Source of the DNA: Elymus sibiricus | Lineage: Eukaryota > Streptophyta > Magnoliopsida > Poales > Poaceae | DNA length: 64,000 nucleotides | NCBI GenBank assembly: GCA_039707655.1 | Contig: CM077676.1 | Coordinates: 191,266,936 to 191,330,935, forward strand | Reading direction: 5' to 3' | Part shown: one piece after another, positions 13,101-22,934 of the stretch | Position numbering within the stretch: the first letter of the stretch is position 1 | Layout of the letters: every line of letters starts with the position of its first letter | The notes under the pieces: model-generated | The model's input: the letters and a program-made list of their open reading frames with translations, nothing else | Databases searched by the model: none | Told to the model about the DNA's origin: nothing | Made by a program: the position numbers and the translations under genes

Positions 13101-13546
13101 CAATCAGAACGACACCAAATCGAGCCACTGGCCAGGCACCCTTCTCCCTTGTGTATGGTGCAGAAGCGGTACTCCCCACAGAACTCAAATACGGCTCACC
13201 TCGAGTCTTGGCCTTCGATGAGGAGGACCAAGATGAGCTGCGACATGACGATGCCACGCTCCTTGAGAAAGATCATTTTCGGGCTGCTGTCCATGATGCA
13301 CGATACTAGCAAGCTTTGCGCCACTACCATAGCCGCAAAGTGAATGCCAGGAACCTTGAGGAAGGCGACCTTGTTCTTCGTCGGATTTAATCCACGAAGG
13401 GTAAAAACAAGTTGACGCCGAAGTGGGAGGGCCCTTACCGGGTAGTACGAGTCTCTAGGCCCGGCGCAGTCCGCCTAGAGACCGAAGATGGCACTCCAGT
13501 ACTTAACTCATGGAATATTGAGCATCTTCATAAGTTCTACTCGTAA
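10153..13546 (+). pseudogene. pol: Element C pol: RT, RNase H, second RNase H, integrase (broken)
   Basis: RT lies at 10243-11013, with CIDFTNINKACPKDPFPLP and YMDD at 10672-10683. Motif A reads LNAYSGYHQI, where the catalytic Asp is Asn (codon 10486-10488). TAG at 11014-11016 stands where the family has Trp. The gypsy RNase H is degenerate (11047-11600). An archaeal-type RNase H follows (YFDGAF, AEYEGL, RGDSQL; 11650-11895). A +1 shift occurs near 11895. Integrase (11918-13309) has a His-His/Cys-x2-Cys zinc region, then GLDIV, TDNGTQF and GQVERAN as the D-D-E triad. Further stops at 13307-13309 (TAG) and 13388-13390 (TAA) precede the natural end at 13544-13546. Dead by several independent lesions. 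Confidence 0.92.
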
Positions 13547-14399
13547 GGCGCGGTTGCCGGGCTTCCCGGCAACCTATTTTGTACAAGTTTGCCGTCAAGG
13601 CATGTAAACCTTTGTACAAAGCCGGGCGCAGATCTCGTGCACAATAAATAAAACTAAGTGTTTCACAACTATTTGTCCAAATGCATATTTATTTATGTGT
13701 TGCATGTAGTCTTGTGTTACAGTCTTTGCCTTGCATAAGGTGGTTAACGAACCGTCAAGGTTCCAGTCTCCTCTTTTCTCTTCTTTCTTTTTCCTAAAGG
13801 AAGGAAGGATTCCTCGCGTACAAGCTTCCTGGGGGGAGTGACGGTCATGGATACCAAAGGACGCGTTCAAGATATCGCCCTATGGCAAGAAGTACAACAA
13901 GGAATGAGCTAAGTTGCAAAACTTTGAAATAAATTCTTAGTTGTAGTTGTGGCTCTCCTTGAACGATTTTGGCCTTTGTATGAGAAACCTGCGCACTAAG
14001 GAACCTTGTTATAATCGACTGCGCTCTTACTTTGCTTCGAGTCCGCTCGGCAACCTAAGTAGCTGCATTGTGATCGGCAAGCGCGATCTTGCCGGCAGCG
14101 GCACTTCCGGCAAGCTGCTGAGGACTTGTTCCTCGGGTACTTGCGGTAAGGGTGTGCACACCGGCAAGTCTCCAGCAAGCGTAGGGTATGAAAATCATGC
14201 AAGGACAGAATGAGATAAAGAGAACAACATGCATACGTCCATTCAAAGTACGAACTATAGCAACTGTTAAACATTTAGATGCAAAAGTTATCTTCCATGC
14301 CCCTACGGGGCTACATTGGTTTTGATACAGGAGCTAAACAAAGGAGCCTAGGCGGAGCACGGCTCATCTTCAAGATTCAGCTGGGGCAATACTATGCGC
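13547..14399. other. 3' non-coding region of element C
   Basis: Between the end of integrase and the end of the antisense gene. It contains short GC-rich GCCGG/CCGGC repeats (GTTGCCGGGCTTCCCGGCAAC near 13550) and stretches of pyrimidine-rich sequence. I see no coding frame that I would trust. Long spacers of this kind between pol and the 3' LTR are usual in the Tat lineage. Confidence 0.6.
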
Positions 14400-15065
14400 C
14401 TAGTCGGAGTCGTCGCCTTCGCTCTTGATATGCGAGGAGCTTTCATCGCTCTCGCTCTCGCTGGTGGAGTCGGTGCCGTTGCTGCTCTCACTTTCCTCGT
14501 AGCATTTGATGTGGCCGCCGAAGACCCCGAAGAACTTCACGAAGAGTGTGGCAGCTCCGTCGTACCTAAACTGGAGAAGCTGCCCCTGCCCTAGACCACG
14601 GGAGCGGGCGAACGTCTTCCACCCCCACGTCAGGAATAGAGAGCCGGCGGTGGAGAACTCTGCCACCACCCAGGAGGGGCCGTTGCAGCAGCCATCCGCC
14701 TGTAGCCACAGGCTCGAGGGCCTGCTGCTCTCCATCACCCTCATAAATGGACCCGGGAGCCGGAGCCAACCGCGAAGCCGGCAGCGGAACCCCACGACAA
14801 ACTCGTGCGCTGCCACCACCATGTGGGACTCCTGCGCCGCCACCGTTGTGCGGGCTTCCGCCTGAGGGGGAAGGGCAGCCGCCCCGCCACATCCGCCATG
14901 CCCGCCTCGTCCATGGGAACCATGCCCTCCGCGGCCGTGGGAGGCGGCACTGCTGTGGGCGCTAGGGCTAGCGCTCACGACGACCACCGAGGAACGTGTT
15001 CGGCCCCGAGAGGGGACCCTCGAGGCGGAAGCAGATGCGTGGGCTCGACCTCCACCCCTCGCCAT
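14400..15065 (-). CDS. Antisense B3-domain protein carried by gypsy C (intact)
   Basis: An uninterrupted 221-codon frame on the strand opposite to gag-pol, starting at ATG 15065 (MARGGGRAHASASASRVPSR). Residues 1-80 are basic and rich in Gly/His/Ser. Residues about 88-186 look like a plant B3 DNA-binding domain (RLPGPFMRVM, WGWKTFARSRGLGQGQLLQF, then RYDGAATLFVKFFGVFG). The last 32 residues are acidic and Ser-rich (ESESSNGTDSTSESESDESS). B3 domains bind DNA in plant nuclei. A TATA box and 5' leader lie upstream (15168-15176). Tat elements are known to carry extra ORFs in this position, often antisense; a B3 product there is unusual as far as I know. It stays open while gag-pol is wrecked. An alternative in-frame start lies at 15092. 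Confidence 0.7.
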   Translation of the reverse strand: MARGGGRAHASASASRVPSRGRTRSSVVVVSASPSAHSSAASHGRGGHGSHGRGGHGGCGGAAALPPQAEARTTVAAQESHMVVAAHEFVVGFRCRLRGWLRLPGPFMRVMESSRPSSLWLQADGCCNGPSWVVAEFSTAGSLFLTWGWKTFARSRGLGQGQLLQFRYDGAATLFVKFFGVFGGHIKCYEESESSNGTDSTSESESDESSSHIKSEGDDSD

Positions 15066-15167
15066 TGCAGCGGTAGACCTCAAGGAAAGCAAGGATGAAT
15101 GAAAGGTTGGAGAAGGAAAATGGCAAAGGCAGAAGATGGGTGGGGAAGATTGCCACCCCCCGCCCTC

Positions 15168-15176
15168 TCTTATAGC
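15168..15176 (-). promoter_or_regulatory. TATA box of the antisense B3 gene
   Basis: CTATAAGAG on the minus strand, about 105 bp before the ATG at 15065. The leader between them is pyrimidine-rich (CCATTTTCCTTCTCCAACC), as in many plant 5' UTRs. This gives the antisense gene its own promoter, independent of the LTRs. Confidence 0.55.
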
Positions 15177-15528
15177 GCCCTAGGGGGATTACTCTCCCTG
15201 CCGCCTCGCCTCCCTTAATGGCAGAAATCGAGGAAGGAGATGCGAGAAGTCAGGCGAAATGAGCAGCGCCCTCCACATTTTTCCTTTTTATGGGGAAAGC
15301 ACGAGGGCTGGCTCTTTTTCGTCCTACGTGGCTACGCTTTTTAGACGCTCCACCTCCTGCCATCGTTCCGCTCCACCTCTCCCATGCCTGCATTTAATGC
15401 GCATCGTGGGCGGGTGCGGTAAAAGAGAAGATTATGATAGTTATCCTCTGCCACGCGCTGCCTGTGCACTGTTTGGGCCTAGCCCAACGATGCCTCGCAT
15501 GCGCGCGTGGCCCAGGCCCAGGGGCTCC

Positions 15529-16453
15529 TGTCGGTGTACTAAGACATGGGTGCCCTCGTACCCAGACTTGTGCACAGGCAGTTTTAACCTCCCTTCCGGC
15601 AAGGGCTTGACAGGGGATAACTACGACCCAAGACTCAACACCAAGACTGTGAAGAAGACCTCAAGGCAGGTCATCGAGAAGTACTATTCTAGTACTGGAG
15701 ATCGATGCTGTTCTTGCCAGCAAGCTTCGCCCCGGCAAGGTGAAGACCAAGGTTATGGTTGCCTGCAAGCTCCCTTGCCGGCAAGCAAGGCCCGGCAAGC
15801 TCCGTGCCAGCAGGTTTGTTCTGTCCCGTTACCGCTCCACCTCACCAACGACCAGATAGGCTCGTGGGCTAGGTGTCGAGCGGGCAGGCAGTCAACATGG
15901 CCAGCCAAGGCACGTGTCAGCACGCCACGCCGAGATTAACTTTAATGACACCCGTCCCCGGGACGTGTCGAGATTACAGGAGGGCGCCAGGACCGGTGGT
16001 ACAGATCTTTTGCCCAAGGCCTCGCCTCCCCAGTGTAGCACCTAAACGGTGCATTAAATGCGTTTGTCTTACCCTGTTGGAAGATAAACGTGATGACGGT
16101 GCAAGTCACTGTTCACACCATGTAAATGACCGTATTAGCCATTGTGGTAACCCCTTGGCCTATAAAAGGAGGCCCACGGCTATAGGAAGAACGGTCGACA
16201 CCCAGTTCAATTACACGCCGTAGCTGCATTTTCCCGAGCACCTTGCCGGAAAACTGCGCTCCTGTAACCAGAGTTAATATTCGATCAACCACAGAGCAGG
16301 AGTAGGGTTTTACGCTCATAGCGTCCCGAACCTGGATAAATCCCCCGTGTGTTCTTGCACTTACTAAAGACCTGCTCTTTGTCCCGTGCACGTCCCCTGA
16401 GCTGAATCGCAAAGGGACCGGTTCGGTCCCATAGATAGTCATTTCCCACGACA
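15529..16453 (+). repeat. 3' LTR of element C
   Basis: 925 bp, colinear with 4770-5695. TATA box TATAAAAGG at 16161-16169. Followed by TCTGC (16454-16458), the target duplication. From 15177 to 15528 lies the spacer between the antisense gene promoter and this LTR, with no coding signal that I trust. Confidence 0.92.
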
Positions 16454-16782
16454 TCTGCGCGTGCTGCTAGAGCTGTAGCAGACTCTAACGAGGATGCCGC
16501 CCTTACCACCGCCAAATCCGTGCGTGCCGCCAAGGCAATGGCGGCCTCATCAGCGCGTGCCGCACTGGCTGCATACTCAACCGCGCATTCCGCGTACAGA
16601 ACCACGCGTGCCCCCACCAGATCTGCTGTAGCCGTCAACTCTTTCGCGCTTGCCGCCAAGCCTGCCACACCCTCATCCGCGCTTACCGCCGCCGCCGCCG
16701 CCACGGGTTCCTGCGCGCGTATGAGCTGTGTCACCCCCGTGCCTTCCACGATGGAGAGGGTGGTTCTAGTTGTTGAGGACAT

Positions 16783-17330
16783 GTGTAATGTGGAGGATTT
16801 TGAGGAGGCGAGGACACAGGGGAAAAGAAGGCCAGATTTGAGGGCTGCGAGAGGAAAGAGACGATAGAGAGCGAAGAGAGTATATTTATTGTGTCCCTAA
16901 CCGTTGCAGACAGTTGCTACAATTATTTCATGTGCGATTATGTGTGTAGAAAAACCTTTGAAAATGCAAACGAGTTGTTTGCGATGGCTAGGAACATCGC
17001 ACACGGTGCGTGGTGCGAGTACTCGTGTGTGATGATTTGTAAGTTACTCGTACATTTCCTTATGTTAACACGTGTGTGATAACACGTGACACCGCATACG
17101 GTTGTGTGCTGGGAATTGTGTGCTCCACTTAGTCTTCCCGCGCTCCAGCAAAGGAATCCCACGCAAGCGCCAGCCACAGGGGTAAATTGTAAAATCCCCA
17201 ATCCCCTAGCCAGCTGCTAGCTATAAATAACCACAACAATGGCCGGCGGCGGCGACTCACTACTGATCCCCTTGCTAGCTAGTTTCCCACACATATACCG
17301 GCATACCCGGCCCTAACAGCCGACGACGGG
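16783..17330. promoter_or_regulatory. Divergent promoter region with TGTGYGAT motifs
   Basis: Separates the minus-strand gene (ATG 16782) from the plus-strand gene (ATG 17331). TATA-like elements face away from each other: AATAAATATA at 16890-16881 (minus) and CTATAAATA at 17221-17229 (plus). Between them lie copies of the same motif as in the subterminal arrays: TGTGCGATTATGTG, TTTGCGATGG, ATCGCACACGG, GTGTGTGATGAT, GTGTGTGATAAC. If a protein binds the ends of the CACTA-like element through this motif, the same protein could control this promoter. Confidence 0.5.
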
Positions 17331-17864
17331 ATGGAGTTGGGCGACAGCGGAATCGAGGCTGCCGGCGCGATGGTCGGCTTTGCGGTCGACGGCCATGCCG
17401 CCGCCTCTCCCGACGACAGCCAGAGGAGGCAGGAAACGCGGTACGAGCAAGCCACCAGGTTAGCCAGGGTCGTCCTGAAAGCGGCTAGGGATCGCCAGCG
17501 GGCAATACTGCGGGCTCGGCGCAGAGTGCGTCGGATGGTGCGGGCGGCGGAGCAGGAAACGCGACGACGCAAGGACAACTGCGGCAGTGATGGCCGCCGC
17601 ACGAGGTGCAGGCTTATGTCCCAGATGGAGGAGGGCGCAGCGCCGGACATTGCCGGGGTAGGCCAGGGGGCCGTGACGGCAGCCCTGGCGAGAGCCAACG
17701 TCGTCTCGTCGGCAGCCAGGACGATGTACGCAGACCCGGCGGTCGCGACAGCCCTGGTGAGAGCTGCGCCCGAGGCAGTTCCGGCGATCACCGATGTCGA
17801 GGTTGCCCTAGCCTCGATCGATCAAGGTGTAGGTCATCGACTTGGCGACCTCCTCTCCTCCTGA
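17331..17864 (+). CDS. 177-aa alanine/arginine-rich cargo protein, unknown
   Basis: Open single-exon frame with a TATA box 102 bp upstream. Residues 35-80 are strongly basic and helical (RVVLKAARDRQRAILRARRR); residues 100-150 are an Ala-rich helical stretch (ALARANVVSSAARTMYADPA, then ATALVRAAPEAVPAITDVE). There is no signal peptide or membrane segment. The start is chosen from the TATA spacing and because the frame is open from this ATG. Style resembles the split gene on the other side of the divergent promoter, but I cannot show homology. Not recognised; it could be an element-encoded accessory protein or a captured host gene. From 17865 to 18436 I see only a probable 3' UTR and AT-rich sequence. 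Confidence 0.5.
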   Translation: MELGDSGIEAAGAMVGFAVDGHAAASPDDSQRRQETRYEQATRLARVVLKAARDRQRAILRARRRVRRMVRAAEQETRRRKDNCGSDGRRTRCRLMSQMEEGAAPDIAGVGQGAVTAALARANVVSSAARTMYADPAVATALVRAAPEAVPAITDVEVALASIDQGVGHRLGDLLSS

Positions 17865-18436
17865 GCCTAGGATCGACACGACGATGGACGATGGCAGCTG
17901 TGCATGCTGGGTCCGCGTCAGGGGCAGTAGCTCTTCTGTGCGTGCACGGTTCATTATATTGATGTAAATTAGGGAGCTAATGGTTTGTAAATTACTCCCC
18001 GAACTAGGAATTGGAACAATTTGAGCATATATATGCTCGATTGATTTGTTCATGCATGTCAAATATGTCAATTGTATGGGCTGGCCTATCTATATATTAT
18101 CTCATTTTGCAATATGGACAATCAATATGCAAATGCCTTTTGGACATCGGCGCTGGTCGCCACTTTGAAAACATGGACATCCTCTACTCTACCAGGCACG
18201 TGCTTAAACTGAATGAACTGTGTGCGATAGTAATACTTTCCATGAAAATTTAAGAACCTGGAAAACAACATTTGATGAGTAACATATAGTGGTGACACTA
18301 TTCAACAAAAGGTGATACTAGTACTTTCCATGAAAATTCCGACCTGAACAATTTTGACAACCATATGGTCCATATCTACATACTTAAGATAGTAACAAGT
18401 AGCACATTTTAAGAAGCAGAGGGCCAACAACCACAA

Positions 18437-20022
18437 CTATCCGCTGGAAGCAGCTTGATCACGGCGACTCGGCATCTCGTCAATGAAAAGGAAGTTCCCT
18501 CCCGTGCCTTCGTAGAGCATGAGTATAATAGTGTATCCGATTTTCAAATCTGGATGCATTGCCAGGACAACCGAGAACCTATTAATTTGAATGGTTCCAT
18601 TTGTGCGGGAAATGCAGTACCTTGCAATCACTTTGGCGTTCTTAGCAGGCACAAGTGTAATTCGACCACGCCGGGAAATCAATTCAGGAACAGCTGCAGC
18701 GGGCAATTTTTGTTGCAATGAAGAATAAAAACCAATTGTAACATATCGTTGAAGCTATATATAGTTTATGAACAACAACATACAAATAAGACTTTGTACC
18801 AGCATTTGTTCACACAATTGGTCTTGTTCAATGTGTGCACCAGTGGTAGATTTATTCCCATCCCAAATCCAGCGTTCATACGCTGTGCTAGGTCTTTCAG
18901 ATTACCAAAAAAATTTATGACATGCTCCAAGTCTTTCCAGTGAAATTTGGTATGTCGAGTAACATACAGTTTGTTAACTATGCATCCAACATATCTTGCT
19001 TAAAAGGTTGAAAGGGATTATTTAGTCAGAACATGGCAGAAGAATAATGGGCATAAATTGGTAATTGGAAGTTGTTACTGGCTAGGAACAGAGTCAGAAA
19101 ATGAAATCCCAATTGGTTGCTCAAATAGTGATCATTTAGTTAGAACAATTACTTTAATTTTGCTAATAAGTAATATGCCGACATGGAGAAAGTTGAAAGA
19201 ACACTAACCTCGATCAGACTGTGGTCGGCTGATGATGCTGGGGAAGTAAACATCCATGTTTATTTGACCAGACTATGGTGCACGCACTAGAATTTTATTG
19301 CCAGCTTTCAGTTCATAAAACTTAGAAAATTTCTCCAAAGGTCCGCATCAAAATAGGAGTGACCATCTTTATCAACGTTTACCCTAACTATCATTGTAAA
19401 TCAATGTTGCGTGGTCAATATGACATCCATGGAGCCAAGATTTCCTTGTACACGTGTTCTTGTAAAGCAAGGGATGTACTGCGGGAAATGAAAATTAAGA
19501 TCGTTACATGCAAATATGGGAATAATTGAGAGAACAGAACAATAGCTGAAAGCAAAGTACAAAAATATATAATTAAGCAGATAATGTAACCAAGATTTCA
19601 CGCAAATATGAGAGTAACTGAAAGAACAATACATCATTTTTTTGAAGGGAACAATACATCATTAATTTGCCTAATTTAGAAAAAATCCTCTTTGACGTCT
19701 ATGGTGCATGTCACACCTTTTATCCAAATATAGCAATATATGGTATATGTTCATAAAATTGGGCCATGCCAACCGTGGTAGGATGAGATTGAACATACCG
19801 TGCGCTCCCTGAAGTCATCTGGTATGATGAGATAGAACTTCTTGTCCGACTGGCCGCGACCACACAAGCCTGATTTGTGCTTGCACTGTGGACACTTGAA
19901 TGAAAACCCTCGAATCAGCTATAAGAAAAATGAATCCTTTCCGCCGGGTGATTAACAGGGACAGACGGACTGCGATAAGAGATGAGTGAATATTTTTCTA
20001 AATTAATTACCTTGTTCTCCAT
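18437..20022 (-). pseudogene. Two-domain B3 protein gene, broken
   Basis: A spliced minus-strand gene. Exon 1 20022-20011 (MENK), exon 2 19918-19799 (CPQCKHKSGLC, DKKFYLIIPDDFRERT) and exon 3 19478-19209 have GT-AG borders in phase 0. Exons 2 and 3 give a first B3-like domain (SYFDADLWRNFLSFYELKAG). Exon 3 has in-frame TGA (19403-19401) and TAG (19275-19273). A further coding-like piece lies near 18940-18780, with borders uncertain. The last exon, about 18721-18437, gives a second B3-like C-terminal part (TNGTIQINRFSVVLAMHPDL, then KIGYTIILMLYEG). The layout, two B3 domains after a Cys-rich N terminus, fits plant REM-type B3 proteins. The 5' leader is GC-rich (20023-20400). Confidence 0.55.
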
Positions 20023-22934
20023 GAGAGAGAAAAATAAACCCTGGCCCAAGCCCGCGGAAAATACCGCAGAAGACCCCAATCGACCAGAGTCGAGAAAGTC
20101 GGTGCCGATAGGCGTCGGCGAGGGGAAGAAACAAAATGCGGTGGCGTTTGTTGGCGGTAGCCGGCTGCGAGGGGCGCCGTAGAGATCAAATATTTGGGCG
20201 GACCTATCGAGAACTAGCAACGATGACGTCGACGCAGATAGGCGGCGGCAAGCGACAGAGGCAAAATCCTGTGCCATTTGGCGCGCGGCCGAAGCCTGCC
20301 GGCTATAGTCTAAGGGGTGGCCGCGGCGATAAATGTTGACATGCAGAGTTGCGGAGGAGTGCAGTGCGAGTGAGGAGTGAGGACGAAGGGGGGAGGGGGA
20401 GGGTTTTCTTTTTTGACGTGTTGGTGAGGGTTTTCTGCGCCAAAATAATGTGCTGCGGAGGCAACGTTTCGTAAACACAACCTGTGTGTGATTGATGTTA
20501 CCAAGATTGGAAAGGAATCCAAATATCCTTGGACATTCGTCCTTGAGTTTTTTTATGGTCAACATACACCCTAGAATGCACCTTGTTCAAATTTGGCACC
20601 TTTCCGGGCTCATTTACCGTATTTGGGCCATTATTTGCATTTTCTAGGCATTTATGCACATAATTCATATTCGCACAATCGATGCATGAAAAGGTGCACA
20701 CTAATGGTCTAAAAAATCAAGATTGTGGTATTTAGTAAATTTCCATGCCATTTACAAGGGAATGGGGAGAGATTTCAATGATATGTGTGGAAAGAGTCAA
20801 CCACAAACGTGACGTTTATTGTTTTTCAACTCTAGAAAAATGAAAAACATGCCTCAAAAACAAGATACCTGGCATGGTGCCATGGTATGACCTCAGCATG
20901 CTGTGGTAATTTTTTGAGAAGGTTTGGCTAATGTCGTTATACACGCTCTTCATAAATCGAACCATCACCCAGGAAGTTTCATGGTTTCAAGAGGGAAATC
21001 ACCAAGTTTGAAGGGGAATCCAAATATCCTTCGTCGTTTGTCCTTGAGTTTTTTTCTACGATCAACATACCCCCTAGAATGCACCGGGTTCAAATTTGGA
21101 TCTTTTCTGGGCTAATTTACTATATTTGGGCCATTGTGTGCATTTTCTAGACATTAATGCACATAATTCAATTTCGCACAACCGGTCCATGAAAAAATGC
21201 ACAAAAACGGTTTGGAAAATCATGCTTGTGGTATTTAGTAAATTTTCATGCTTTTTATGAGGAATGGGCAGAGATTTTAAGGACATGTGTGGCAAGAGTC
21301 AACCACAAACGTGTCGTTTATTGGTTTTTCAACTCTAAGAAAATGAAAAACGTGCCTAGAAAACATGACACCTGGCATGGTGCCATGATTATGACCTCAG
21401 CATGCTGTGGTAAATTTTTGAGAAGGTTCAGCTAATGTCGTTATACACGCTCTTCATAAATCGAACCATCGCAGAGGAAGTTTCATGGTTTCGAGAGGGA
21501 AATCACCAAGTTTGAAGGGGAATCCAATTTTCCTTCATCGTTTATCCTTTAGTTATTTTCTACGATCAACATACACCCTAAAATGCACCGTGTTCAAATT
21601 TGGCTCTTTTTCCAGGCTAATTTACTATATTTGGGCCATTATGTGCATTTTCTAGGCATTAATGCACATAATTCAATTTCGCACAATCGGTCCATGAAAA
21701 AGTGACAAAACGGTTAGGAAAATCATGCTTGTGGTATTTAGTAAATTTTCATGCCTTTTATGAGGAATGGGGAGATATTTCAAGGATATGTGCGGCAAGA
21801 GTCAACCACAAATGTGATGTTTATTGGTTTTTTAACTCTAGAAAACAAAAAACGTGCCTGAAAAACATGACACCTAGCATGGTGCGATGATATGACCTCG
21901 GTATTATGTGGTAAAAAAATGGTAAATTCTGGCACAAGTTGTAACGAGAACTCCTTGAAAACGAGAGCATCTCACAAGAAGAATCACCGTTTCCAAAATG
22001 GTAAATGACAATTTGGACTTGAATTTACGGTGACTTCATCATTTCCGTCCAAACTATTTACACGGTGCACAAGCACCATCAGCCGCTAGATTTGATTATT
22101 ATTTTGCGCATTTCAGGACTTGTTTGCTATATTTAAGCATTTTATAGCATTTACCTGACATTTAGCGCATATAAATCAAATCCCAGCTATAGCTACATGG
22201 GAGTGACGAGAGGTATGTGGATTGCCGTTCGATTGCGGTGCATCCTACGGTGCACACGCGCGATCCGCGTGGCTGGGGTTTCGGCCAATCAGAACACAAC
22301 ACACAATAGGGTCAGCGCACACGGTTCTCATAGGCAACGAAAATGAATCGTGTGTGATAATAAATCACCAGGATTGGAAGGGAATCCAAATTTCTAGCAT
22401 CGATTGTCCTTGTTTTTTGCTACGATTCACGTACACCCTAGAATGCACCTTGTTCAAATTTGGTACTTCTCCGGGCTCATTTACTATATTCGGGCCATTA
22501 TGTGCATTTTCTAGGCATTTATGCACATAATTCAAATTGGCACAATTGGTGCATGAAAAGGTGCACAATAACGGTTTGAAAAATCAAGCTTGTGGTATTT
22601 AGTAAATTTCCATGACTTTTACAAGGGAATGGGGAGAGATTTCAATGATATGTGTGCCAAGAGTCAACCACAAACGTGTCGTTTATTGGTTTTTCAACTC
22701 TAGAAAACTGAAAAACATGCCTCAAAATCAAGATACCGGGCATGGTGCCATGCTATGACCTCAGCATGCCATGGTAATTTTTTGAGAAGGTTTGGCTAAT
22801 GTCATTATACATGCTCATCATGAATCGAACCATCACCCAGGAAGTTTCGTGGTTTCGAGAGGGAAATCACCAAGTTTGAAGGGGAATCCAAATACCCTTC
22901 GTCGTTTGTCCTTGAGTTTTTTCTATGATCAACG

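Larger units (their letters stand above)
4770..16453 (+). mobile_element. Gypsy element C, Tat lineage, complete but decayed (11.7 kb)
   Basis: LTRs at 4770-5695 and 15529-16453, both TGTCGGTG...ACGACA, flanked by TCTGC at 4765-4769 and 16454-16458. Order inside: gag, protease, RT, RNase H, archaeal-type second RNase H, integrase, then a long 3' region with an antisense gene. The second RNase H and the extra 3' gene are marks of the Tat lineage. By hand count the LTRs differ at roughly 30 of 925 positions, more than the LTR pairs of B and D, so C seems one of the older insertions into the CACTA-like element. Confidence 0.92.
4491..16782 (-). pseudogene. 200-codon cargo gene split by gypsy C
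   Basis: A minus-strand gene with ATG at 16782 and its stop at 4491-4493, interrupted by element C at 4770-16453. With C and one copy of the TCTGC duplication left out, the frame is continuous from 16782-16454 into 4764-4491 (603 nt, 200 codons plus stop), so it was intact when C landed. The N-terminal half is alanine-rich and helical (AASAARADEAAIALAAR); the C-terminal half is mixed and charged (FPKLGATVMELEQRNGRAYE, DPSLRERILHQCREYF). A TATA-like AATAAATATA lies at 16890-16881, about 100 bp before the ATG. I do not recognise the family. It shares style and a divergent promoter region with the gene at 17331. Confidence 0.6.

Noticed and set aside
16890..17140. Possible right end of a smaller CACTA-like element at the internal motif cluster
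   Set aside because: No ...AGTG terminus or 3-bp duplication that fits the left end is found there; the TGT duplications and restored gag support the end at 47847. I keep it as a lesser alternative.
17331..17864. Calling the Ala/Arg-rich protein a TnpA-type DNA-binding protein
   Set aside because: The basic helix is suggestive, but no known domain or homology is visible, so it is left as unknown.
19915..20565. A 216-codon minus-strand frame covering the 5' end of the B3 gene
   Set aside because: It crosses the predicted leader and exon 1 and reads through a good donor site (AAG|GTAATT at 20011/20010); composition is low-complexity. The spliced B3 model explains the region better.
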